DNA of 64,000 nucleotides, from the NCBI GenBank assembly GCA_944588485.1, contig OX155905.1, positions 24,177,775-24,241,774 on the forward strand, in the 5' to 3' direction. The notes under the pieces were generated by a model. It had not been told where the DNA came from. It saw only the letters and a program-made list of their open reading frames with translations, and did no database searches. Shown here in pieces: positions 52,170-62,800 of the stretch. The translations under genes were made by a program, and so were the position numbers. Source of the stretch: Phosphuga atrata (lineage: Eukaryota > Arthropoda > Insecta > Coleoptera > Silphidae). Position 1 is the first letter of the stretch; the number at the start of each line of letters is the position of its first letter.

Positions 52170-55100
52170 CATCCCAAACAGGAACGGCACGGAAAAAAAA
52201 TTAAAATCAGATGAATTAACAAAAGCAATAGCAACAATCCAACTCAAAGTTGGAAGGACATCAAGGAAAACCTAATTACTACAGCCGAACGGAGGTCGCT
52301 GTACTGTGATACCTTCATTGAAACAAGAAAGCAGGCATGGCAAAATTGGCAATCACAGAAAACAGAAGAAAGCAGATTAAATTTAATTAGAATTATAAAA
52401 CTGGTAGATAAAAGTATTAAAAGGGTTAAGAAGGCACATGAAAACAAAACTCTCATCAAATTGGTGAAGAATTTACCAAGATTAACACAAGAAGCTTTTA
52501 CAGAACTTTCAAACAAAGAATATCACAATACAAGGCACCAACCCTCCAATTTCGAGATGTAAATGGGACCATCGCACAGTGGTTTGAAATCCCAAAAAGC
52601 TGGCCAAAATATGAAGGAACCGACCAAATATCGTGATTTTTGAGGTCGCTGATCACGAAACTGAATTCAAAATTCCAAATGGCGGACGTAATATGACGTA
52701 TAATTTTTCGAAAACAGCCTTCAATTTTGTTAAAAGTCGAGATTTAGCGGCTGTAAATATCACCGATCACGAAACTGAATTCATAATTTCAAAATTCAAA
52801 ATGGCGGCCAATAGAAGGCGGATAATTTGCCTAAAAAAGCATTCAATTTTGTCGAAACTCCGGATTTAGGAGTTTTTGAGGTCACTGACAACGAAATTAA
52901 AATTACTTTTTTGGCAAAATTAAAAATACTTTTTTGGGAAAATTATCCGCCTTCTATTGGCTGATATTTTCAATCAGAATTCAGTTTTGTGATCGGTGAC
53001 ATTTACAGCCGCTAAATCTCGACTTTCAACAAAATTGAATGCTCTTGTCGAAAAATTATCCGCCATATTGCGTCCGCCATTTTGAATTTCGAAATTTTGA
53101 ATTCAGTTTCGTGATCAGCGACCTCAAAAATGCAAGGAGACCAAAAATTACGATATTTGGACGGTTCCTTCATATTGACTATAAACAATATTTCATACGC
53201 AAAAATTATGAGAAACTGCACACATCATCGCATAAAAATTATAACCGAAACCGAACGCGCAGCCACGCGCAGTTAATTTTTGGATATGTTCTGAATAAAT
53301 GTCTGAGCCGCAATTTGGTTTAAGAGCACCCGTCGGCCAGGGTTTTGAGTTATTGCTATATATACCAAAACGTCATCATGAAAAATAACACTATTTTCAT
53401 TAATTATTTACTATATCATACATCGTTAATAATAATTTCCAGAAACACATTCAAATTGTAGTTACTATCTAGAAAATAATCAATTTTTCAGAATCCAAAT
53501 TCGTTAAGTTTTCCCGATTCTACAGCCGTTTGAACTTCGTGTTACTTACGACGAGCAACGAGCAAATAATGCTGAAGGCCATACGCGTGCAGGGTTCACG
53601 ATTATAATACGTACTAGAATACCGCTAATGGTCATAATACATACTACATGTACCACTGCAACTATTGTAACCATTAAAAGTCTCTACAAAAACATTACTT
53701 TTTTCCACTTTTGTCCAGCTTTTTGGGATTTCCGACCACTGTGCATCGCCCACAATAACACGGAAAATTGCAGGATACTAGCAGGCTACTTTGAGAAGCT
53801 CTTTAACTGTGAACCCATCGTTGAAAAATTTAAATCAAACACAAATAACTTTGAGAAGCCGAATTCTGAACCACCAACAACTGAAAAACTACTAAAAGTT
53901 ATTTCAGAACTAAAAAACAACAAAGGATCTGGAGAAAACCAAATAGTGGCCGAACTATGCAAGAAAGCTGACAAAAATGCAATTACATCCCTTAAATCCC
54001 AGAAATCCCCACATAATGGATGACAGCTCTCATTCACCCTATTCACAAGAAAGGCTTCAAGACAGACCCCAACATTTATAGAGTAATATCCCTGCTGGAT
54101 ATAACATACAAGATCCTTTCTAAAGTCCTTTTGAACAGGGCAGAACCACAATTGGACCCGCAAATCGGGGAATACCATGGGGTTTAAGAAAGGGTAGGTC
54201 ATGCTCGGAACAAATACTAAACTTCAAAAACACCTTGGCATACCAAAAATCAAGGGCAAAGACGTACGTAATCTCCTTCATTGATTTCAAAAAGCATATG
54301 ATTCGATTGATAGGGAATCTCTGTTATCAGTCCTGGAAGAAATGGGTTTGGATAAGGAAACAACAAATATAATAAAAGCGATCCTCAAATACATTTTCGA
54401 AAGTTAAATTCATGGGTGAACTATCGCAACCCTTCGAAATAAAAAACGGGAAATACGGACTTTCAACAATGTTGTTCAACTGTGCACTTGGAAAGTAGTC
54501 AGAGAATAAAGCACAAATATAAAGAGTGGTATAAGATTGGGTTGCAAAAAGAAGAACTTTAGAGTAAATTACATTGCACTAAAGAAACAAGCAGCTAAAA
54601 TAAGTCTTCACATCTTTTTCGAGAAAAATAAGATCATGAAAAGCACTCACGTAAATATCTCAAAGAACAGAAGATTGAAATAGTAAAAAAATCAAATATC
54701 TTGGAGAATGGATTAGTTGGAATGCTGCGGAATGCAAAGCGATAGAATCCAGAAAAAATAAACTTGAGCTGGCCTTCCAACTAACAAAAGATACATACAA
54801 CAAAAAATCCCTTTCATGGGGGTCCAAAATTACACACTACAAGACAGTGGTTACGCCAGAAGCACTGTATGCAGCAGAAACACTAAACTAGAACTTTAAA
54901 CGCCAAATGGAGAAACTTGAGCTAAAGGTAAGCAAAATTTTTAGGCAAATCATAGGACCAAAATTTAAAGATTTCAAGATAGTATACATCAAGTATTAAA
55001 CTTTGTACAAGAACATTTTCAGATACTATACGAGTATACATTTTTATGGTGATCTTCTCAGATTGAACCCTAACAGATTAACCAAACAAATCTTTGACTT

Positions 55101-55327
55101 TTTTCGTAACCGAAAATCGAAACCCAACTGGTTTAACGAAACTGAGAAAGGCCTAGTAGAATTAAGTATTTCAAAAAATTCACTAATCCATCGAACAGCT
55201 AAATTATTTACCAAAGAGAAACATAAGGCTGCAAAGACATATCCACACAAAAACCCATCATTTCGGAAGAAGAGAGGAAAAGAATATCAAAAAGAATGAA
55301 GAAATACTGGGCACTAAGAAAAGAACA
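52170..55327 (+). mobile_element. RTE-like LINE interrupted by a Transib-like element
   Basis: The left part (52170-52574) reads CDTFIETRKQAWQNWQSQKT, KTLIKLVKNLPRL, and ends in DVNGTIA. After the insert, 53744 continues HNNTENCRILAGYFEKLFNC, KVISELKNNKGSGENQI, ALIHPIHKKGFKTDPNIYRV (54030), ISLLDITYKILSKVLLNRAE, QIGEYHG. Then degraded RT follows: SFIDFKK (box A remnant), VKFMGELSQPFEIKNG. The C-terminal part has KIKYLGEWIS, YAAETLN, KLELKVSKIFRQIIGPKF, FYGDLLRLNPNRLTKQIFDF, FRNRKSKPNWFNETEK and ends KKYWALRKEQ at 55327. RT box C is not recognisable. The C-terminus appears complete. Confidence 0.8.
52575..53743. mobile_element. Transib-like non-autonomous element, copy 2
   Basis: The ends are CACAGTGGTTTGAAATCCCA (left) and inverted CACAGTGGTCGGAAATCCCA (right), with 5-bp CATCG duplicated on both sides (52570-52574, 53744-53748). 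Each end has a CACAGTG heptamer, 23 bases, then CAAAATATG (left) or CAAAAGTGG (right). Deleting the element and one CATCG restores the LINE frame ...VNGTIA-HNNTENC... exactly. The interior resembles copy 1 (17342-18471): long inverted segments with AATGGCGGAC and GTGATCGGTGACATTTACAG. No protein is encoded. Confidence 0.7.
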
Positions 55328-55782
55328 ACGCCTACGTCGCCTACGTGATGCTGTGCGGCGCAAGCGACTGGAGTTGTGGTCATCAGAAAATTGGCGACTC
55401 CATCACGACAATGCTCCAGCACATTCTTCGCACTTGGTTCACAATTTGTTGGCGAAAACCCAGACCCCTCTGGTTCGACAGGCTCCTTACTCTCCTGATA
55501 CGGCCCCCTGCGACTTCTGGCTATCCCCCAAAGTCAAGAGGCCTTTGAAAGGAACGCGATTTCAGACTGGAGAGGACGTTATGGCTGCAATGATAGCCGA
55601 GCCAAAGTAGATTCAGAAAGAGGGTTTTTCTGAATGCTTCCAACATTGGCGGCACCGCTGGGGGAAGTGTGTGGAGTCCCAAGGAGATTACTTTGAAGAT
55701 GATTAGGTTTCTAACGCTTCAGCTATGACAGTTTTTTTACCGGCTAAAGGTCGGATACTTTTCTAACAGACCACGTATTATG
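55328..55782 (+). mobile_element. mariner transposon 3' part (DD34D transposase)
   Basis: Forward frame: LRRLRDAVRRKRLELWSSEN, WRLHHDNAPAHSSHLVHNLL (second catalytic D), QAPYSPDTAPCDFWLSPKVK (third D) and KGTRFQTGEDVMAAMI. After a stop, GFSECFQHWRHRWGKCVESQ, GDYFEDD. There are 34 residues between the two D, the mariner spacing. The 3' end contains GGTCGGATACTTTTCTAACA, resembling the mariner terminal repeat. The first half of the transposase is absent. It begins exactly where the LINE coding ends. Confidence 0.8.
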
Positions 55783-56039
55783 CAATTTTGACTAAAACTA
55801 ATCAGCTGCTACAAATTATAACAAATCTTAAGTATTTCATAAACATTTTAACAAATTTCCAACATTTAAGACAACATTTCCAGCATTTAACACAAACATT
55901 TAAGTGGATTTACGAAATTTTAACAAATTATTACCAATCATAACTAGTTTTCAACAATATTTATACAAGTTTAAACTAGTTCCATGCTGATTCTAACCAT
56001 ATTTGAAAATTTTAGCAAACTCACAAACAATTTAGTATT
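55783..56039. other. AT-rich spacer
   Basis: Short repeated aacattta(ac) words at 55845-55905. No gene. Confidence 0.35.
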
Positions 56040-56310
56040 GTCCGTCTATATCCTTCTGCATGCGCTTATCTGTCCAGTCTAAAAAATGTGTGTCTAAACT
56101 TTGTCTATGTCTTTGTCTATGTATGTTTGTCTATGTCTAGTGTTATTTGTCTATTCTTGCCTATCTAGTCTCGTCTATCCAGACTTGTTACACTAATCCT
56201 GTCTGCCTGCTCAGTCTTGTCCGTCTAGTTTTCTCAGGCTGGCCTCGGCATCGTCTATATTGCCTTGTTAATGTAGCATGTCTAGTCTTGTTTGTCTTTG
56301 ACAAATATAG
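56040..56310 (-). repeat. Degenerate 14-bp satellite, reverse orientation
   Basis: tctagtcttgtctatc-type units with strong decay. Confidence 0.7.
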
Positions 56311-56439
56311 GTATACTTGCTGGGCATGATAAGAAGTTGCTTTAGCAATTGAAGCTTGTTGTTGCAAGGCGACGGAGATATAGATGATCTTGTAGTTACT
56401 AGTGGTATTCCACAGGGTTCCATTCTAGGGCCTACACTC

Positions 56440-56656
56440 TTTTTTTAAGTGGTTTGAGGGAAGTTTTCACTAAACACAATATTCCACTTTGGCTTTTAGT
56501 ATGCACCCCGGTATCACATATTTCGCATCCATTCAATTTGGGCAACCCAAACTGTTGCTGAAAACCTCCTCAGTGGTTGCCTCCCCGACCGGGAATCGAA
56601 CTCGGGTCTCCCGCTTGTCAGGCGGGTATGTTGTAAACTACACTATCGAGGAGGAC
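56440..56656 (-). mobile_element. tRNA-derived SINE, full-length copy
   Basis: On the minus strand the SINE starts with a tRNA-like head (56652-56581). A unique body follows: GCAACAGTTTGGG...GATGCGAAATATGTGATACCG then GCATACTAAAAGCCAAAGTG and GTTTAGTGAAAAC. It ends in an A-run (TTTTTTT on the plus strand at 56440-56447). The body is shared with 57946-58078: both have 'gcgaaatatg(t/c)gata(c/a)cggggtg.catactaaaagccaa.gtggaata...tttagtga'. Length is 217 bp including the tail. The polarity of the A-run and the 13-bp duplications fit retroposition. Confidence 0.85.
56581..56652 (-). tRNA. tRNA-Asp-like SINE head with GAC in the anticodon position
   Basis: The cloverleaf folds on the minus strand: acceptor TCCTCGA with TCGGGGA (7 pairs), a short D arm, anticodon stem CCCGC/GCGGG with loop CTGACAA, T arm CCGAG-TTCGATT-CCCGG (one A-C mismatch). 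Boxes A and B are recognisable, with B reading GTTCGATTCCC. The sequence is closest to eukaryotic tRNA-Asp, which has CTGTCAC in the loop. Here the triplet is GAC, nominally valine. As part of a SINE it serves as a Pol III promoter, not a translation tRNA. Confidence 0.7.
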
Positions 56657-57599
56657 AGGGCCTACCCTCCGAAACGTACTATATGACTGAATTCTAACTA
56701 TAAAACTGCCAGTTAAACTAGTAGTTACAGCCAGAACCGAGCAAGGTCTCATGCAAACGGCAAACCATGTAATCGCTAAAATAGGTGCATGGATAAAATC
56801 TAGGAACCTTAGTCTAGCAATTTAAAATCGAAGACACAATGATAATATCAAGGCAGGAAATCAAATACCTTGGTGTACTGTTTGAGAAAAGGCACACATA
56901 ACTAAAACGACGGCTAAAGGAATGTGGATTATGGCGTAGGGTAGTATATCAAACGTAGGGTAGCCTAAAAATAGCACATTCAGACTTTTGGGCTCTGTAG
57001 TTCAGGTTACGATGCTGTACGGTACGCCAATAAGAGCCAAATAACTGCAGACAAATGTAAATCTACAAATGCAGCAGCTATACAACGAACAATGGATATA
57101 CGCGTATGTAGTGGACGTCGAACGGTACCGGGAGAGACTACTCTGGTCATTTCAGGAATTCTTCTATTTGGCTTACTCGCAGAATATCGAATTTCCGCTA
57201 CCGTCTACAATAAAATATCGGCCGAAACCGGCGTCAATAAAATACAAAAAAAATCACCGAAACAGGACAGTGGACAAGATTACTAATTCCGAACAGGGAT
57301 TTAAAGAAAGCACGGTGAAATAAGTTATCATCTAACTGAAGCAATTTCTGGCCATGGCAATTTAGCCCGGGTGTCAGACGAATTATATGTGTACAGAGGG
57401 GAGACAAACAGTGTGAGCTACGCCACCTTCTACTCCTGAAGATTGCAAGGTAATAAGCAGCTGCAAGCATGGTAAAACCTATTATTCCCAGAATCTTCAT
57501 AAGTTACATGCTTGAGAAAAGGAAAAACTGGGAAATCATGCAGCGGCTAATCTACACCATAATAAGCACCAAAGAAAATGACGAGGAGGTGCCCAAAAA

Positions 57600-57945
57600 A
57601 TATCTGGCTATACTAGTTTATCTAGTCTTGTTTGTCTGTCTAGTCTTGTTTGTCTAATCTTGTCAGTTTTGTTTCGCCTGTCTAGATTTGTCTGTTTAGT
57701 CTTAGGTCTGGTCTGATCTAGTCTGTTCTGGTCTAGTCCGGTCCTGTCGGGTCCGATCCGATCAGTTTCGATCCGGTCCTGTCCGGTCCGGTTCGTACAT
57801 TGTTTGTCTCCCAGCTGGTCTAGTCTGGTCTAGTCTATTCTAGTCTGTCTAGTCTTGCCTGTCTAGTTTTGTATGTCTAGTTCAACCTATCTAGTCTTGT
57901 CCGTCGAATCTTGTCTGTTTAATCATCTTCGTCTTGTCTATCTGA
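57600..57945 (-). repeat. Degenerate satellite with a CG-rich subvariant
   Basis: tctagtcttgtctg units. At 57705-57795 a run of gtctggtctgatc / gtccggtcctgtcgggtccgatcc units lies embedded, with a different short period of about 10 bases and many CG. The CG-rich subvariant is seen nowhere else in the window. Confidence 0.75.
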
Positions 57946-58078
57946 TCCCGGGTTCGAATCCTGGTCGGGGAGACAACAACTAAAGCGGTTTTCACTAACC
58001 GTTCCCGAATGACTGCAAAATATGCGATAACGGGGTGGCACATACTAAAAGCCAAGGTGGAATAGGGGGTTTAGTGAG
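57946..58078 (+). mobile_element. tRNA-derived SINE, 5'-truncated copy
   Basis: Begins within the tRNA-like head at CCCGGGTTCGAATCCTGGTC (T arm and acceptor end). It continues through the same body as the full copy, including ATGCGATAACGGGGTGGCA, CATACTAAAAGCCAAGGTGG and GTTTAGTGA. Satellite lies on both sides, so it inserted in or beside the array. No target duplication was identified; the 5' truncation shows incomplete reverse transcription. Confidence 0.8.
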
Positions 58079-58345
58079 TCCTGTATGTCTAGTCTTATGT
58101 GTTTCGTCTTGTCTCTCTAGTCTTCTGTATTTTGTCTTGTCTGTTTAATTTTATGTACCTAATATCAAATAATATTGTCTGTCCAGTTTTGTATGTGTGG
58201 TCTTGTCTGTTTAGCTTTGTCCATGTAGTTTTATCTGTCTATTTTGTGTGTGTAGTCTTATCTGCCTAGTCGCTTAGCTTTGTCTGTTTATTCCTCTTTA
58301 TCTAGTTGTGTTTACATAGTCTATAATCGTCTATCAGACAAAGTT
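58079..58345 (-). repeat. Degenerate 14-bp satellite, reverse orientation
   Basis: tctagtcttatgtg-like units, among the most decayed in the window, fading into AT-rich spacer. Confidence 0.7.
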
Positions 58346-59835
58346 TATCATCTTAACAGAGTTTTCTTTTGAGTTTTAAAAATATATTATTTTGTAGAAA
58401 AATAAATAAATTTATTTATGAATTTTATAAATAAATGAATAATTCATAGGTTAATTAAAGCCATAGCCTAACCAAATATATTTATATATCCACTTTTTTG
58501 TAATTAAGGAACAGTTAGAATTCTGCCGACTTGCTACCGAATCCAGTTTGACGACAATAAATCGTCTTTTTATGAACTTATGTAAATTGGACACGCAGTG
58601 TAAGAGGTGTCGCTGAGATAGCTACCATACATCTAATTTATAACATCGATTTTTATACACCGGCTTTTCGTCCTTTTCAATAATTATCACCGATTCTAAA
58701 TGCGTGTACCAGACGAAGACAACTATAATTCAATGATCCTATTACCAAAATATTATTTATTTTGTTTCATTTATTTATTTCCCGAAATACACAAAATATA
58801 CAATGTTTATATCCTATACAGATAAAAACTTATCTATTCATAGGTCGGGAACAAAAAAAAAGCAAAAAGACAAAAAGAAAATAAATATATAAAAAGAGAA
58901 ATTTAAATAAAAACAAAAACTAAAATCGAGAAAAAATAACATAATAGTAATATATATTAATTAAACTAACAACTTAGGCAAGAATACCTAATCATCAGCC
59001 TATTAAGACTAGCTCAGTATAATTAATCTTTTTTGTCAAATCTTGCCTCTTAGACTTGTGTATTCAAATTTTTACAAACCATTTTTCGCCTGGGAATAAC
59101 AATTTTTTCAATAAAATTTGCGAATTCAATTAAATTTAAACCAATATTACAGAAAAAAAATTGCACGTTATTAAAAATTTAAAAAAATCTATTTTTATAT
59201 AAATTAGAATAATCGTTAAGCTCATTATCGATAGCAATACGGGAAAGCAACCAGAGAGGAATTCTCGTTGGTTATTTATTTCAATAATTCCTCAAACAAA
59301 CTAATTAACACATCGTAAAAAAATAATCCAGTCATCAGATTTAATAAAAAAAAACGGTGAGTTCACAAACAGAAATCGGCAATATATTCGTAGTTTCTTT
59401 GCCGGCGGATTTTTACGTGGGTGAAATTGATATAATATGTGCATAGTTAAACTGGCGGATTGCTTAGGCAATTAGCCGAGCGGACAATTAACATATATCG
59501 TTGAGCGTGTTTTACATCTTACTGACTGCTTTAAATATTCATTCTGCTGGGAAAATAATTAATCATCTCAAAAAGTTTCAATGCCGGTAAGGGAAACGAG
59601 GTAATTCTACCAGCTACTAGCTTGCTTTAAAATCAGATATCCGCGATTTTCTACAAAACGCTAATCAAATCAATTACGATTCGATTTCTTCAAATGTACA
59701 TCAGACGAAAAATAATTTACTAAAACGTATCATTTTCACATTTCATTACAATAGATACACACAATCAGAGGGATAAAACTAGTCACAGAAGAGCTACAAA
59801 GATGATGTGGGAGAAAAGATTAGACTAACAATACG
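58346..59835. other. AT-rich gene-free stretch
   Basis: I see no coding motif, terminal repeat or RNA gene in this 1.5 kb. A-rich and T-rich runs are frequent (58850-58960, 59150-59220). Confidence 0.5.
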
Positions 59836-62800
59836 AGACAATAAAGAGTAGATAGACAAGACAGACAAGACTAGACAGACAAGACTAGAGAGACAAGACT
59901 AGATAGACAAGACTAGACAGACAAGACTAGACAGACAAGACTAGACAGACAAGACTAGACAGACAAGACTAGACAGACAAGACTAGACAGACAAGACTAG
60001 ACAGACAAGACTAGACAGACAAGACTAGACAGACAAGACTAGACAGACAAGACTAGACAGACAAGACTAGACAGACAAGACTAGACAGACAAGACTAGAC
60101 AGACAAGACTAGACAGACAAGACTAGACAGACAAGACTAGACAGACAAGACTAGACAGACAAGACTAGACAGACAAGACTAGACAGACAAGACTAGACAG
60201 ACAAGACTAGACAGACAAGACTAGACAGACAAGACTAGACAGACAAGACTAGACAGACAAGACTAGACAGACAAGACTAGACAGACAAGACTAGACAGAC
60301 AAGACTAGACAGACAAGACTAGACAGACAAGACTAGACAGACAAGACTAGACAGACAAGACTAGACAGACAAGACTAGACAGACAAGACTAGACAGACAA
60401 GACTAGACAGACAAGACTAGACAGACAAGACTAGACAGACAAGACTAGACAGACAAGACTAGACAGACAAGACTAGACAGACAAGACTAGACAGACAAGA
60501 CTAGACAGACAAGACTAGACAGACAAGACTAGACAGACAAGACTAGACAGACAAGACTAGACAGACAAGACTAGACAGACAAGACTAGACAGACAAGACT
60601 AGACAGACAAGACTAGACAGACAAGACTAGACAGACAAGACTAGACAGACAAGACTAGACAGACAAGACTAGACAGACAAGACTAGACAGACAAGACTAG
60701 ACAGACAAGACTAGACAGACAAGACTAGACAGACAAGACTAGACAGACAAGACTAGACAGACAAGACTAGACAGACAAGACTAGACAGACAAGACTAGAC
60801 AGACAAGACTAGACAGACAAGACTAGACAGACAAGACTAGACAGACAAGACTAGACAGACAAGACTAGACAGACAAGACTAGACAGACAAGACTAGACAG
60901 ACAAGACTAGACAGACAAGACTAGACAGACAAGACTAGACAGACAAGACTAGACAGACAAGACTAGACAGACAAGACTAGACAGACAAGACTAGACAGAC
61001 AAGACTAGACAGACAAGACTAGACAGACAAGACTAGACAGACAAGACTAGACAGACAAGACTAGACAGACAAGACTAGACAGACAAGACTAGACAGACAA
61101 GACTAGACAGACAAGACTAGACAGACAAGACTAGACAGACAAGACTAGACAGACAAGACTAGACAGACAAGACTAGACAGACAAGACTAGACAGACAAGA
61201 CTAGACAGACAAGACTAGACAGACAAGACTAGACAGACAAGACTAGACAGACAAGACTAGACAGACAAGACTAGACAGACAAGACTAGACAGACAAGACT
61301 AGACAGACAAGACTAGACAGACAAGACTAGACAGACAAGACTAGACAGACAAGACTAGACAGACAAGACTAGACAGACAAGACTAGACAGACAAGACTAG
61401 ACAGACAAGACTAGACAGACAAGACTAGACAGACAAGACTAGACAGACAAGACTAGACAGACAAGACTAGACAGACAAGACTAGACAGACAAGACTAGAC
61501 AGACAAGACTAGACAGACAAGACTAGACAGACAAGACTAGACAGACAAGACTAGACAGACAAGACTAGACAGACAAGACTAGACAGACAAGACTAGACAG
61601 ACAAGACTAGACAGACAAGACTAGACAGACAAGACTAGACAGACAAGACTAGACAGACAAGACTAGACAGACAAGACTAGACAGACAAGACTAGACAGAC
61701 AAGACTAGACAGACAAGACTAGACAGACAAGACTAGACAGACAAGACTAGACAGACAAGACTAGACAGACAAGACTAGACAGACAAGACTAGACAGACAA
61801 GACTAGACAGACAAGACTAGACAGACAAGACTAGACAGACAAGACTAGACAGACAAGACTAGACAGACAAGACTAGACAGACAAGACTAGACAGACAAGA
61901 CTAGACAGACAAGACTAGACAGACAAGACTAGACAGACAAGACTAGACAGACAAGACTAGACAGACAAGACTAGACAGACAAGACTAGACAGACAAGACT
62001 AGACAGACAAGACTAGACAGACAAGACTAGACAGACAAGACTAGACAGACAAGACTAGACAGACAAGACTAGACAGACAAGACTAGACAGACAAGACTAG
62101 ACAGACAAGACTAGACAGACAAGACTAGACAGACAAGACTAGACAGACAAGACTAGACAGACAAGACTAGACAGACAAGACTAGACAGACAAGACTAGAC
62201 AGACAAGACTAGACAGACAAGACTAGACAGACAAGACTAGACAGACAAGACTAGACAGACAAGACTAGACAGACAAGACTAGACAGACAAGACTAGACAG
62301 ACAAGACTAGACAGACAAGACTAGACAGACAAGACTAGACAGACAAGACTAGACAGACAAGACTAGACAGACAAGACTAGACAGACAAGACTAGACAGAC
62401 AAGACTAGACAGACAAGACTAGACAGACAAGACTAGACAGACAAGACTAGACAGACAAGACTAGACAGACAAGACTAGACAGACAAGACTAGACAGACAA
62501 GACTAGACAGACAAGACTAGACAGACAAGACTAGACAGACAAGACTAGACAGACAAGACTAGACAGACAAGACTAGACAGACAAGACTAGACAGACAAGA
62601 CTAGACAGACAAGACTAGACAGACAAGACTAGACAGACAAGACTAGACAGACAAGACTAGACAGACAAGACTAGACAGACAAGACTAGACAGACAAGACT
62701 AGACAGACAAGACTAGACAGACAAGACTAGACAGACAAGACTAGACAGACAAGACTAGACAGACAAGACTAGACAGACAAGACTAGACAGACAAGACTAG

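Larger units (their letters stand above)
56427..56669. repeat. 13-bp target-site duplication around the SINE
   Basis: AGGGCCTACACTC (56427-56439) before the SINE and AGGGCCTACCCTC (56657-56669) after it, 12 of 13 identical. The length is typical of LINE-type reverse-transcriptase insertion. Confidence 0.85.
56340..57590 (+). mobile_element. R1-type LINE fragment split by a SINE
   Basis: Left of the SINE: VTSGIPQGSILGPTL (RT box B, 56395-56440). Right of it: RNVLYD then ILTIKLPVKLVVTARTEQGL, MQTANHVIAKIGAWIKSRNL. The equivalent copy at 15.46 kb has IIGFADDIALD between the KLS and VTARTE positions; here that block is deleted, so the catalytic box is gone. The rest (57000-57590) shows decayed YLGV, SVVQVTMLYG, LYVYRGETNSVSYATF and KMTR-like blocks of R1. 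Heavy frameshifting. It continues into satellite at 57600. Confidence 0.7.

Noticed and set aside
56581..56652. A functional tRNA-Val (GAC) gene
   Set aside because: The head is joined to a SINE body with an A-run and 13-bp target duplications, the rest resembles tRNA-Asp, and the T stem has a mismatch.
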